Assembly: GCA_018398805.1 (NCBI GenBank)
Contig: JAGFBZ010001543.1
Location: 1-64,000, forward strand
Direction: 5' to 3'
DNA length: 64,000 bases
Source of the DNA: Hirundichthys speculiger
Lineage: Eukaryota > Chordata > Actinopteri > Beloniformes > Exocoetidae
Both the position numbers and the translations under genes were made by a program. The notes under the pieces are model-generated. The model had not been told where the DNA came from, ran no database searches, and was given only the letters and a program-made list of their open reading frames with translations. Below are positions 22,082 through 37,049 of the stretch, one piece after another; position 1 is the stretch's first letter; each line of letters begins with the position of its first letter.

Positions 22082-23215
22082 CACAGCCTGAGTGAGGTCC
22101 CTAAAAGCATATGTTTGTTGAAGCTGTGGAACAAAACACACAATTACATAATTAACCATTCAATTAATTAACTGCACTTGTCAGCAAGCTAAGCCTTTAA
22201 AGAATGTTGGTCTTTTAAGTGGCTCATTTAAATATAAAAATAGATACTATAAATGTATATATTCTGAAAACCTTTGAAGACTTTTTCTGTTAATAGTCTT
22301 GGGTTTCCATGTTTTTGTGTTGGATTTAATTTTTTTTCTAATCATTAGTTCTGACACATGTCTCCTATTAGTTTGCTATTCCTGTCCAATTCATCTTTTT
22401 TTTTTTTTTTTTTTCTGGAGTGATTGATCTGGCCTAACATAATTTGTTCTGTTCTGGCCTGGTATGACCCAGTTTGTTCTGTTCTGACCTGATTTGTTTT
22501 TTTTGATCTATTCTAACCCAGTCTGACCTTTCTTATTCAGTTTGACCCAGACTGTTTTTTTTCTTTGTAGTTCTGACCTGGTGTGTTCATTTCTGTCCTG
22601 ATCTGTCCTGATGCCTGCTCTGGTCTCCCTGCAGCTACCTGTCAGCCATCGGCGTCAGACCCTTGTGGGTCGATTTTCAGAGACAATACCGGCGGCGACA
22701 CAGATCAAGGATTCACTAATCCAGACTCCAGAGAGCAGAGGCTTCCCCGTCCAGGCGCCACCTCTGCGTCAGAGGCTCCTCCTCAAAACGTATTCCTGGA
22801 GACCCTCAAAGCCTCAGAGTCAGACCACACGTTATCATCAAGCCCACCACCTAAAGAGCATGCAGACTTCTGCAGGGCCACCCAGGGGCCAAACACGGTC
22901 CCTAAACCCAAACTGTGGTCACTTGCTGAGATTGCCACATCATCAGACAAAAATAAAGGATGCAGTGGGGCAGGGCGGAGCCTGTTCTTCCACAGCCCCG
23001 CCCTGCCCCAACACATCTACTACAGCTCCCCGTTCATCCCTGGATCCTCCATCTACGGCCCCCTGGGGCCCCTGCACAGCAGCGCTGGATCACATTTGAA
23101 TGTATTACAGCAGAAGATGCTGCACAGGGTGGAGGCTGTAGCCAGAGACTGCAGACTGCGCAGCCAGAGCCAGCTGGAGCAGCAAGAGTTCAAGAGAGGA
23201 ATGACGAACGTGTAG
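19495..23215 (+). CDS. irx7: Iroquois-class TALE homeobox transcription factor (probable irx7)
   Basis: Three coding exons: 19495-19701, 20897-21302 and 22635-23215, with GT-AG introns joining in frame to 397 codons. The start ATG opens [19 protein letters not shown], the conserved Irx N-terminus. The homeodomain spans residues about 101-162, with the TALE loop (PYP, 124-126) and recognition helix WFANARRR (148-155). It is followed by the acidic run [12 protein letters not shown] (171-182). [14 protein letters not shown] (294-307) is the conserved Irx motif. Iroquois proteins bind DNA in the nucleus and pattern neural and other embryonic tissue, mostly as repressors. No other irx gene lies in the window. 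That isolation and the short, diverged C-terminus favour the fish-specific irx7 over members of the paired clusters. The class is certain; the paralog is inferred. Confidence 0.9.
20355..20690 (-). repeat. Dispersed repeat in irx7 intron 1
   Basis: Starts with four AGAATC-type units (AATCAGAATCAGAATCAGCT), then TTATTGGCCAAG and an AT-rich body. This is a very common fish LINE-tail module, read here on the minus strand. A similar tail in plus orientation (GGGATCAATAAAGTATTTCT, then GATTCTGAT) occurs at 54690-54727. It is intronic and does not touch the splice sites. Confidence 0.7.
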
Positions 23216-23394
23216 ATCATCACCGCTGCCTGAGGCTTTTATTTATCATAGACACAGGTAGCAGACTGAACCAGACTTCAGAGAAAACTACAGGACTCGG
23301 ACTCAGAAACACAATTCATATTCATATCTGACTTTTTTCTATGTTGATAAAATGTAATCTTTGTAGTCCGTTTCTGCATCCAACACCAAGTATC

Positions 23395-23796
23395 ATTAAA
23401 AGATAGTTTTCTTAAAGTGGAAGTGAGCTGTAGACCTTTCCTCTAACACGTAGAGCTGCTCAATAAGAGGTTATTACACAGGACTTTAACACAGAACCTG
23501 CAGCTTTAAAAACAACCGGATTTCATTTTCCTGAATAATAAAAGATCTGAAGCTCCGTTCAAATGTTTCAGGTGGAGGCGGCTCAGCTGCTCGGCTCTAC
23601 AGACAAAAATAAGATGATTAGTTTTACCCTCAGTCATTGTTACACTTCTTCTATTTATAACTAAATCACACAGACCTGTGATCCACCCCGATCGTTCTGC
23701 TGAAATAATACAGCCTGTTCTTGCACATTCTGGAAAATTCCTAAGTTGCATCACTGCAGGGGTTTGTTTTTATTATAGTTTAATTGCTCGAATAAA
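23395..23796 (+). terminator. Candidate irx7 poly(A) signals
   Basis: After the stop at 23213-23215 the first hexamers are ATTAAA (23395-23400), AATAAA (23537-23542) and AATAAATAAA (23791-23800). Which is used cannot be decided from sequence alone. The second and third are canonical. Confidence 0.5.
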
Positions 23797-24397
23797 TAAA
23801 TGTGAATGAGAAGTGAGAAATAAGCTGTAAAATGAGGATAAGTGGTTGTTCGTACATCTGCAACTTCTCCCAAGCATACAATTCTGCAGCCATTACAGTC
23901 ATAGATTGAATATATAAATTTTAGTCGAACAAACTAGAAAATGACTGAGTTTACAGGACATAACTCTCCTTATAGTTTCTGTCATTAGTAATTAATAACA
24001 TCTCAATGACTGCCTCATCTTGCCCCTGTAAAAATATAAACAAACACGAAAGACAATTTGAAAAAAAAAAAACCATCAATATGAAAACACAAAAACACAA
24101 CTAAGTTTACGAATATGTTGAGCTTATTCATGTGTGCCACAGAAAATCACTTACACAGAGATTTAAGGAGTTTGAAAACAGATGAAGGCAGAAAACTCAC
24201 ACTTAACAGTTCCAAAACACAAGTTATAAATACAGAAGAAACACTAATTTATGAATATTTCATGTGAACAATTCATTTTTTCCTGAAGTGCATATTTTAA
24301 AGAATGTGACCTCAAAATCATAGTAACTTTGTTTTGCAGGTAAACGTGTTAACTGTTGTTTTGGTTTCACAGTGTACTTTCTGCAGCTGAAGGAAAC
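23797..24397. other. Intergenic, nothing recognised
   Basis: AT-rich DNA downstream of irx7. No gene or bounded repeat seen. Confidence 0.4.
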
Positions 24398-24960
24398 CAA
24401 AAATCAATTCAATTCAATTCATCTTTTTTTGGATAGTATCTGTGACAATAAAAATAGTCTCTAGGAGTTTTTCAAAGACCGAGACCAATAATATTAACTA
24501 AATTATAGGGCTGGGCAACAATTAAAATGTTTAATTATGATTAATCACATGATTTTCCTGATTAATCATGATTAATCACATTATATACGCAAAATCAAAT
24601 AATGAATTCAAAAGTAGTATTAAGTGCATTTTTATTGAAATGTTCTGCTGCCATATGAACTAAAGTGCCATAACATTTGTTGTGCAAACACTTTTAACAT
24701 CAGCACTTGTCAGTAACACATATTTATTTACTGCGATAATAATGCGTTATTTTGCACAGCCCTACTAAATTAATATTATTAAATCCTAATTAAAGAGACA
24801 TTGGCAAGTAAAAAAACTCCCCTAGGTGAAAAACCTTTAAGCCAAACAGTGGCAAGGAAAAACTCCACTTTAAGAGGAAGAAATCATGTTGAAGGCCAGC
24901 TGGGTAAAGAAAGAAAAAAGGGAGATAGGGCAGGACAGGATGGAGGACAGAGAGCACAAA
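24398..24960 (-). repeat. L2-like dispersed repeat (copy 3), split by a MITE
   Basis: Minus-strand copy of the repeat at 17.2-18.0 kb. The tail (AATTCAATTCAATTCATC) and AGTCTCTAGGAG parts lie left of 24498, and the CAGTGGCAAGGAAAAACTCC part lies right of 24772. The hAT MITE 24506-24764 sits between them, so the MITE inserted later into this older repeat. Confidence 0.75.
24506..24764. mobile_element. hAT MITE, 259 bp, with 8-bp target duplication
   Basis: Terminal inverted repeats are TAGGGCTGGGCAA (left) and TTGCACAGCCCTA (right), matching at 12 of 13 bases. CTAAATTA is duplicated exactly at 24498-24505 and 24765-24772. It has no transposase. Part of the same family, inverted, lies at 18390-18600. 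Confidence 0.93.
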
Positions 24961-27900
24961 TATCTTGGCAATATTATATATATATAACAAAATATATTAA
25001 TAGTAATTATCCTTTAGCTGGAGAACTCAGAATTCTATGTATTAATATTATGACTGGTTCATTGTTAGTGCATGAACTACAGAGATTTCTATACGAACAG
25101 ATGTGGGCAACAACAGTGAGGTGGTCAGGGGGTCAGACTGCAGGTTAGCATGTAGCTCTGCAGACATATACAGAAAGAAAAAGAATCAGAAAATAAAATC
25201 AGTGCAAAAACTGAATAACTGAATACGAAGGTCTGGCAGACGTTTCAGTCACTGTTGAGTTTGAGATTAATTTTCTTTCTTATAATAGAAATTAGCATAA
25301 ACATCTTCTGTCGTCTGGTCAAAGGACTGGAGTCAGAGGTTGATCAAAATATTTTCACATACTTGTTTACCTTGAATGATTAGATATGAAATGGTGAATT
25401 GTTTTAAGCCTTGACTCACCATGCGAGAGCTGCTGCTTGTAGTTTAAAAAAACCCCACAGAGAAACGGTATGACTCTAAAGATTTATGCAGTGTTTTACT
25501 GTCTTTCATTTTGTGGCTTTGGATCTACGGTTTTTAACTCGTATGAGCCACATTGTTCTATTTCTCACAAACGGCTGTCAAAATTAACTGCAGCAGAAAG
25601 TCAGAGACGAGCTGTGAACTGTGTTATCAGCTAAAGAGAAAGTTCCCACGGCCCTGGCACGGATACGCACATACAGTATATAAATGTAAAAGCTGCATTT
25701 GGTCATGTGAGATGTCGCTGGAGCTGCCATCTCATTCAGGGCCACTGTAATTCACCTCTGCACTGAACCTCAGACTTTATTCAGATAGTAAATGTATTTA
25801 CTTCAATACATTTTAATACCTACTAAATCTCTTAAGCTACAAAGTTAAATGGCTTTCCTGGTAAATTATTTTAAAACGTTTTGAATATCTGTAAAGTATT
25901 CAAACCAATAGAGTGATAGATAATGATATCGGTAATTCTAATAATATAGAAGCAGTCAGACATCAACTAGTTACCCTCTTTAGCCATTGTGTACATCTGT
26001 TCAAAATCACAGCATCTTTTAAAATCAGACTCATGTTTTTTTCTAACTGTGTGTGTGTGTGTCTGTGTGTGTGTGTGTATTCCAATGATCAGAACTTCCT
26101 CAGCTGCAGGTTTAGTGTTCCCTCGAGTGATATCATTTATTTTATTCATCATATATGATTTTTAAGATCATATATGTTTAAAAACAAACACATTTTCGAA
26201 ATGTAATTTCAGTGCTGGAAGATTGTGATATTTTTGTTCAAGGTATTAATACCATCAGAAGCTCACCACACCTCATGCCTAGTCCCACCCCTCAGCTAAA
26301 CACACAAAACATGAAAATATGAATCAGGTGTCCACCTGACAAACGCTACGTGAAATCTTACTTGGAGCAGCAAGAAAATATGGTAAAGTAGGCAACAACA
26401 TATAAGAGGGTCCAGGTAAGAACAAAATTGTGCTCCATCCCAGCACACAACACTGCGTTAAACCTTCACATTCTCTATTAAAATCCAAATAACTAAACTT
26501 TCATTGGTTTTAGGTTATGTTTAAGAGATAACATTCAAATATTTATTATTATTACTACTTATGATAATACTTAATAATTTAAGGGAAAATATTTAAAATT
26601 GTAATTGAGTACAATACAATTATTCTTCAATTGATTAAATGTTCATACATTTTTAAGTAAATTATTTTAAAACTTTAGAGGTCTTTGAGAACTGCCTCTT
26701 AAAACCTAAAAGATTTGGGAAATCTTAAAACTGTCCACTAAAACCAATTTCTCAGCAATTAAAAAAAAACACAAATATGACATAAAATATATTTAAAAAT
26801 TTAAACTGTGAAAGTTTACCAATATTATATTTATGTGACTACATACATTGTATTAAATTAATCAAATGCTAGTGTGCCTTAAAAATAATGGTGAGAGAAG
26901 CAAATGTGTCTGAGAGAGTTTTAGGTAAAACTGATGTAAACTGACTTTTGCTTCTTTACACAAATGAACAACTGTAAGTTCAATGCTTCTAGTATAATGA
27001 ACAGTCAATAAAGAGTTAATAGAATTAACATCCAAACAGTGGACTTTTATCAGGAAAATGAAACCAAACTGCACTTCTTCACAACTTTCAACATTATGTA
27101 TGCTCTTAAAGTGAATTGAAAATGGGTGCAAGTGTGTAAATTCAATAAAGGAATTGTGTTTGCATACTTAATCCATTATTTGTTAACCGATAACACTTTG
27201 ATCTAATGTAGATCTTGTTGTCCTGAGAAGATTCATATTGGATCAAATCACTGTAGGATAATAAATCCAGTCTTTTACACTCAGAACATGTTTTAATCAC
27301 CCCACGCTCAAGTACACATGATGTGTGTGCATGAACTGCTGTCAGAGGACTGTGTATTTAAGAAAACACAACTAAACACTTTCACACACAACTGAATCCC
27401 TCAAACCCAAGAGAACACAGAAACCTAATGTCAGTTGGTGTGTCCTTTGTTGCATTGTTTGACCCTGAGGGTGTCTGTAGCACAATTTTATCTAAATGCT
27501 GGATCTCTCTCTCTCACGTGCGCTCCCTGTCACACACACACAGAGAACAGGTAGGAATGAGCCTCCCATTGAGCTTGAACAGCTGCTCTCGCTGGCACCC
27601 ATCAGTTCAGTTCCAGCCCTGCCCCTCAGAGAGTCGCTGGCTAAGAGGCTCACATCTTCCACATTTCCACAGCTTCTTCAGGGTTCTCTTCGCATTTAAT
27701 TGTCCACATTTTACATACAGTTGCTTCTCTTTTGAAGTGGGCAGATTTGATTCTGATCCTGCAGCAACAAATATACAAGTGTGTGTCAGCCTGTAAGATG
27801 TGCTTGCACTACATTTACAAAGATCCTGTGAGCTGAAAGGAGAATTTGTTCATGAGGAGGATGATGCTGCCATGAGTAGTGAGGCCAAAGACACCATAGT

Positions 27901-28920
27901 CAGTCTCCAAAGCTGCTTTTATCAATAACTTACTGTGAACTCACTGTTCTCACCACACCTATTGTTTCAAGTCTGTGTTTAGAATCACTCAAAAAAAAAC
28001 ATAAATGAAGGTCAGTTAGATTAACGTTATTTCAGTTTAAAGGCGTGCCTGGCGGCACAATTTGTGGAGTCCCTGAAATGCAAAACAACAGAACAACAGA
28101 ACAACAAAAATTAAAATACTGTTTCTAAATTTCCATGTTTTCTGTTTTATGGTTGTTTTCTGAACAGAGTTAAGAATGTGCATGAAGAGCACAGTTTGCA
28201 TTTCTGAGAAAGCCTATTTGCAGCAAATGGTAAGTTTAGGGGGCAATGAAGCTATGTAAAAACAAATTGTGAGTTTAAGCCTCTTACAAAACTCAAAAAT
28301 GCCATTCCACTCAAGCAATAATGTGGTTAAGGTCCCAGGAGACAAAATGAGGTAATTTTAACTTTGTGTAAGAGGACTGTTTGCGCAGGCAACTAGGTCC
28401 ATTTGCTGCTACGGACTGCTACTATCAATGTCACACGAAGAATTGTCAAATTCAAAATCAGGAAAGTTAATGGCCTCTGTTCCCAATGTTTGACTAATTT
28501 GTCATGAATATACAGTATAAGTAACAATCCAGTTTCAAGCAGATGCCATTAACTGTATATCGTATATTATCAATGTACATTGTGATATATATGTGAGACG
28601 AAGAATACTGTTTCCCTAGTTAATGATAAATAAAATAAAATATAATAAGATAAAACAATTTGCAATTAATAAATAGAAATTACATTGATATATTGCTCAA
28701 AAAAGATTTCAAATCTGGTGTAAAGAACGACAACATATTCTTCCTCAAGAACATAAACTTTTATTTAAAAAATATTAAAATAACTCACTCCTTATGAATG
28801 GATGGATCTATGGCAGGCTTAGTAATGAAAAAATGCAACACATTCATCTACATTTCATGTGTAATTCTTAACAATAAAAAGGCCTGGATCCCAGTCTAGC
28901 TGTTTGCGTAGCTACATCCC
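24961..28920. other. Intergenic, no gene supported
   Basis: Contains a (GT)n tract at about 26046-26079 and otherwise unique-looking, AT-rich DNA. Short frames (for example 27428-27796) lack domains and conserved splice context. Distal irx7 enhancers could lie here, but nothing in the sequence alone shows one. Confidence 0.4.
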
Positions 28921-28924
28921 TGCC

Positions 28925-28989
28925 TTTCCTCTATTTAGGGCCCGAGCACCGAGGGTGCGAGGACCCTATTGTATTTCGAATGTTTATTA

Positions 28990-29030
<41 letters not shown>

Positions 29031-29560
29031 GGGCCAGAGCACAGAGGGTATCGACGAGCCCTTCCATATGCTTCCACCTACAGACATGAACTTTGTGTGA
29101 CTGATATATCCTACTCAGACCTACAAAAAAGTCTCTTGGACCCCTGCTCTAACTCCCACAGGAAGTCAAATATTTTGAATGGAATATGGCATTTTTCCAT
29201 TATTTAGTCAATTTCCAGGCCTCATACTTTAACAAACTTCTCCTAGAGATTTGGTCCGATTGACTCCAAACTTATTTTGTTCTAATCTAGACACATGACC
29301 GATGAAAGTTTGCGATGCATATAACTTTTTACCAGAGAGCGTGGCTGCAGTGATGCGGCGAAGTTTGATGTTATTTCGAAGACTCGCCATGAAAGAGAAA
29401 TGGGCTGTAACTCAGCCATACAGTGTTTCAAGTACAGACAAGATGAGACAGACGAGACAGTGCCACTGTCTCGTCAAAGGACCATGATTTTGGTCACATT
29501 ATTTAGTGTGTTTTGTATCCTATCTGTGCTTTATCAGCTTTGGACATCACATTTAAAATC
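28925..29560. repeat. Dispersed fish repeat with (TTA)n centre
   Basis: GGGCCCGAGCACCGAGGGTG (28938-28957) and a related GGGCCAGAGCACAGAGGGTA (29031-29050) bracket a (TTA)n tract (about 28984-29030). A body follows with words such as GTCCGATTGACTCCAAACTT. This layout is a common teleost interspersed repeat in my memory. The class is unknown and there is no coding capacity. Confidence 0.6.
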
Positions 29561-30954
29561 AGTTCAAAACATGTTCTTTAGAAAAAAAGTTGAATGGAAA
29601 TATTTTCATACTGAATATTTTAGAGGACTTTAAGTTTATAAATCAAAAGCTATATCACATTATGAGAATTTTGTGTTGGATCATTTTCACTTCAAATTTA
29701 CAATTTAGATCATTTTATTAACAACCGTTTTATTGTTATATCACATTTGAATGAATAATGTGAATAAAAAGGTTTAGGTCTGATCAGATTTTATGTTCTT
29801 TTTTTTTTAATTAGCTTTGATGGTTTGTAAAAGTTGCAGAACACTTTGTTTACTGTCTGCTAAATCAGGAAACCTCAGCAAGATTGAGTCTCATCCACAC
29901 CAAGGAAATATTGACTCACAATGGTAAAAACAGATATCAGTCATTTATCCATGAGCAGCACAGACAGTTTTTGGAGGAAATAAAAGATATTGGTCAGTTT
30001 AAATCAATCTAAGCCGTGAAGGCTGAATGGACCCTCTGAGCACTTGAGCTGTGTTTTCAAGCCTTCTGTTATTTTTTACATAGGTTAAGATAGAGTGATA
30101 CAACAACTAGTAACACAAATAACTGTAACAACAAAAACCACGCGCAACAGCAAAACAGTCATCTGTCATTGCCCGGCTGATTTAAACTTTCCAAAGGCCA
30201 GACGCTGTCACTGAACCTTAAATTGGATCATTACAGACTTCATATTTCTACAAAACACCCGAGACTATCTGAAGCATGCAAGCTGCAGCCATATTCAGAG
30301 GTAGACTGACAAGATGTTCAACTGAATGGGTCTAATGAGTGAAATGTGAGTGGAGATAACTTCTATTTTCAGACTAAATACTACTCTGTTACAGAAAAAC
30401 TCAAAACAGTAGCTCCACGGCTCTTAGTTCCCCCTGCCTGTTCAAACTTTGTCAAAGTCCCCCTGGGCAACTTCACACTTTCCTCCCCACTCTTCTTGCT
30501 TCCAGCTGTGTGTTTTCACAAGCGGGATGCTGTCAGACAGCAGCAAGCATGTTGGTGAGTTAGTGAGGGGCCCAGCCGCAGGCCATCTCACCCCCAGCTC
30601 CACCAGATGTCACGTGGTGATGTCACTCAGGCTTCCTGCCATGCAGCTCCTCCGGCCTCAACCCGCTGACAGCCACAACAGCTGGGCACAGGGTGGCCAG
30701 CGGGTGGCTCCTTGCAACATGCTGTCCTTCAAAGTACACCAGAGTCCCCAGTGTCTCGAGTTGCAAACCAGTCTGCGCCACCTCCCGTCTCCACCATTTG
30801 ACCCTCGGCTCAGCAAATACTTGTCAGACATTGTCAGATTTACTGACAATAAAGATGGAAATTCAGAGTAGGTTCATTAGGACTGGCAGTAATACAGTAT
30901 ATCTTCAGTATGTAATTACTTTCTGACTGCTAGTTCAACAAACTTCAACCACCT

Positions 30955-30955
<1 letters not shown>
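29561..30955. other. Intergenic, no gene recognised
   Basis: Includes overlapping short frames on both strands at 30346-30926 with no recognisable domain. Nothing else is supported. Confidence 0.4.

Positions 30956-30956
<1 letters not shown>

Positions 30957-31052
<96 letters not shown>
30957..31052. repeat. Poly(A) followed by (TA)n
   Basis: About 31 A residues run directly into about 32 TA units. The arrangement looks like the tail of a retroposed sequence that seeded a microsatellite. The Tyr/Ile/Phe frame on the minus strand is an artefact. Confidence 0.95.
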
Positions 31053-31053
<1 letters not shown>

Positions 31054-31173
31054 CCTGAAACAGAATCCCTTTTCTCCAATGATACCAGTGGAGCCACATA
31101 GCTGAAAAAAAGAGAAAAAAAACCCCACTAGAACGGACTTTGGTCTCATTTCCATGGCACCTTGGCTATATAT

Positions 31174-31211
31174 AAACACAAAAGGAGTGTGATGACACTC
31201 CTTTTGTGTTT
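31174..31211. repeat. Perfect 17-bp stem hairpin
   Basis: AAACACAAAAGGAGTGT (31174-31190) is the exact reverse complement of ACACTCCTTTTGTGTTT (31195-31211), with a 4-base GATG loop. Confidence 0.85.
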
Positions 31212-31689
31212 GACAATATATTTAGTTCAATTTAATTGGTAAGTAAAATATATAGAATGCCATAAACACAAATACAGACACCTTTGGTATTTTCACATGT
31301 ATGTGTGGCGCAACTGAATGAGAGGATCAAGTATTATCATGTTATATAATAAGAATATGTATTATTGTATAAAAACTAATATTGTTATATTTCCCAAAGT
31401 TCTCACTTACTTCAATTAATCTGTATTTTTCCCTCTTTCTTCTAAGAGGAAAATGGCATTTTATTTATTTGTTTATTTACATATTTTGGTTTCAGCTTCT
31501 CAAACATTAAAGCTCAGATGGATTTATTAATTTCTCTTTAGCTTAACTCTACTAGACAGGCTCTCTACTTTACCAAATAAAGGTAAATAAAAAAGCATCA
31601 TCATCATCATTATCCAAACAGACTGATTATTTTTCTTGGTTAAATAAGACAATAATTATTATTTCGGGGATTTTTCCCTTAATGACTAT

Positions 31690-31840
31690 TACTTTGTGTT
31701 TATCCTTGATTTAGATTTTATATTATAATTTCAGTTAATGATATTTGCTCAGGGGTCATGCCCTGGGTCTCTGTAAAGCACCTGGAGACAATTGGCATTG
31801 TAACAGACACTATACAAATAAAATTGAATTGAATTGGTTG
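31690..31840 (+). repeat. L2-like dispersed repeat tail (copy 4)
   Basis: TATCCTTGATTTAGATTTTA through GGGTCTCTGTAAAGCAC to TATACAAATAAAATTGAATT, nearly identical in order to 17905-18030. Only the 3' end is present. Confidence 0.8.
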
Positions 31841-34800
31841 ACCAGTTTAACAGACGGATTAATTGTTAATGGAACATGGCAGATTTTGGATCTACTGCTT
31901 AAATACATTCAGGGGAACCAACTGTGGGATTCTCCTCAGTGAACCTATACGATCACATGATGAGCTTTGACATGATGACAATACTTGGATGGAAGTGTCC
32001 TGGTGTTCTTTTGAACTTTGGTGGAGTCACAACCATTGCCTCAGTCAACGCACTGTCGATTTGTTAAAACTGGAACATGCAGTATGTTATTCTTTCACGG
32101 ACTGGCAGGAAGGTGGTGCAAGAAGTGCATATGCAGGATATTTGGAGGATACGACACCCAGTGAAATGTCATTGATCATTTTTTCTTCATGTGAAATGAA
32201 CATGGTACAGAAGCAAAAGCAGACTGTTCTGTGCCAGACAGATAGCAGAAATAAAACATGCTGAACAACAGATGATGTGTTTGAAATAAAGGACCTGGAA
32301 ACCTGAATGAAGCTGAATATGCATATTAACCAAAAAAACTATTAAATATTTAAGCAGATAAAAGTTAAATGAAGTTTAAACATAGGAAATATGAAGCAGA
32401 AAATAATGTGGAACGCAGAAACAAAATTTCCTAATTTCTTTACTCTGAGTAGGTTTTCTGCTTTGCTTTGAGTGCTCCCTGCTGGTGCACGAGAACTGTC
32501 TTATATCAGCATTCAACTGAGGAGAACGATGAAAGCATACATAAAAATTCAGCAGTGTGCTGCATTTACATGTCTGTAAAAATTATAATCAAACTTCACC
32601 AGCTAAAACAGAATTAATTACCTTCTTTAAATAACACAGACACGTCAGTTGTAGCTGGGATTCAATCCTCCATCAGGACTTTTCACTTCACAAATGTGGA
32701 CTCTTCTCATTTGGGCTTTAACAACATATTTTCATGAAATTAATTTTTTACATTTGATATTTATCTCCTAGAATACTGCAAACATGGCTTTTAACTGAAG
32801 CATTTGTTTCAGTGATTAATGAAATTTCCTCAGTTTTTAATTTGGAAATTAAAGAACATATTGCAGGAAAATATTGATGAATCCAACTTTCTTATTGATA
32901 ATTTTGCAAATATCACTCTCTAAAAACAGCATTCTAAAGTATGAGGTGACATCTTCAGAGACATAAAAGATCACATCAGCATGAAACAGCTTATATTTAT
33001 ATATTTATATATTATATATATATATATTATATATTTATATATTTATTTTTATATTTGATATGTTAATCTAACAGAACAGCCTAAAACAAGTCTGATAGTG
33101 TCTCTCACAGAAATTAAAGTTCACTAGAGACACAAAATCTTAAAAAATACATATACATTACATTTTCATTTGCTTTATTAGTAAAATATTCAGATGGATC
33201 AGAAATCAAGAACATGGTTAATTCCATGTTAAACATGGAATAAAAATGTGGTGTTTTTAGCTGTTGCCAGTTCCAGGTTATTTCTTAAATAGTTGTGGGT
33301 TACTTTGTTTCATGGAAAGGTAACAACAAATTTATCCATGTCTGGATTACCATGTCTGGACATTTTGAAAGTGTGTAAGGAGGTGGAGCCAAGCATCTAC
33401 TAGCAGATTGATGACAGATGGTGTTATTTGTTCACAGTTGTTCTTCTGGTGATCCACACTCCTGAATGCCACACCGCAGCAAGTGGCTTGTGTATGTGTA
33501 GTCCAATGTCATTTGTAACCTTTTGTAATGGGATGTGAACATCAACATACATCCAGAGAGCTGTACACAAAGGGTCCTGCACTTTGGGTTGTGTTCCCTC
33601 TAAATGAAGCCAGAACTGGTGTAGAGCTGCAAAATGGAATTAAACTGCAGCTGGACTTGGAGGAGTGACAAGACACACTCATGTTATTGCATCCTTCACT
33701 AATCTTCACATGCAGAGAAGAGTTATTTGTGAGTGACTCATATATGAAGAGTATCTGTGGGAAAGGAGATCATATTGTGAGTCAAGCAGCTTGTTCAAAC
33801 AAGTGAATTTATTTTAAGATTTAAGATTGAAGATGTAGCTCTCGTAGCATTTACGATTTACGAGCAAGTTACCAAGTCACTTTATTTTTGATTCTAACCA
33901 GTTAAGTAACATAATTTTGTAAGAAAAAATCTTCTTCCATGATGTTTATGTCTTCATCCATGTCAGTCTCTGATTATCACTTAAATGGGTCTTTGGTGCT
34001 TTTGTGATTCTGAACGGATGAAATCAGTTCTCTTCACTCTGGACCTACAGGGTTCTACAGGTTTATTACCATCCTTGATTAATCTGCATTTTATTTCTAT
34101 TGTGAATCTGTGTCACGCAGATGAAAACTCACAAGGAAACACAAAGTCACCAGAAAAGCCCCTGTAGAGTCATAACAGCCACAGTAACTTTTTAATCCAA
34201 TCTGTTCTTTTTTAAATCAACACTACGGAGTCAGTCTGAGGTCTTTTTCTCCTGACACACAAAAATAAAAACTGCATCTGCAACAGAGAAAGACCTTTTT
34301 AAAATTAGCTCTGTAGCTCTTTGTGTTCAAATCCTATTTTCAAATGCAGACATGTCCTTTTGTTGTTTAAATTTTCACTATTAAGGTAAATTTACTCAAT
34401 TATTAGTGAGTTCTGGTGATGCAATAATGAAACACCTAACAAACACTTGACTGGACAATTGGACAGAGAATGCAAATGGATTTAATCTCCAGTTGTATAC
34501 AGGGTGAAGAGGTCATTACCAACATCACAGGAAAACAGGATGATCAGAAATAAAAAATTGCCAGTAGAAAACAGTTAATCTTAAGCATCACATGGAAAAC
34601 ATGAAGTCCTTGAGATAAGTTGTCTAGATGCCTACGTGTCAAAACTTAGCGACTTGAGGGAGCCAGAATGGTGAACAAACAGACCAGAATCTAGGGGAAC
34701 TGTCATGGACATATAAATCCAGCATTACACAATAAGGCCCCAAAATACAGTTTTAATATTACAGTCCCCGCTTTTTGTTTATGCACCCCATTTTCTTTGC

Positions 34801-34865
34801 ATATATGAAAAGCTTATCTAGATCACAAAACAGTTTTTTAGTAAGTCCCGTGCCATTTCCCTTCC
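31841..34865. other. Intergenic, no gene recognised
   Basis: AT-rich DNA with a TATATTTATATA patch near 32995-33050. No frame with a recognisable domain, no RNA gene. Confidence 0.4.
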
Positions 34866-34868
34866 ACC

Positions 34869-36973
<2,105 letters not shown>

Positions 36974-37008
36974 ACCATACCGGTCCATACCGATTGGACC
37001 GGTATGGT
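36974..37008. repeat. Perfect 13-bp inverted repeat at the pol breakpoint
   Basis: ACCATACCGGTCC (36974-36986) pairs exactly with GGACCGGTATGGT (36996-37008) around a 9-base spacer. It lies exactly where recognisable integrase sequence ends. Confidence 0.8.
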
Positions 37009-37049
37009 CGCACCTCCTGGTTTCAGCTGAACTCCAGCAGTCACATCAT

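Noticed and set aside
22583..23099. Second frame (162 codons) overlapping irx7 exon 3
   Set aside because: It is a shadow of the true exon 3 frame, which alone joins in frame with exons 1 and 2 and carries the Irx motif.
30916..31179. Minus-strand frame with Tyr/Ile and Phe runs
   Set aside because: Produced by the (TA)n and poly(A) tracts.
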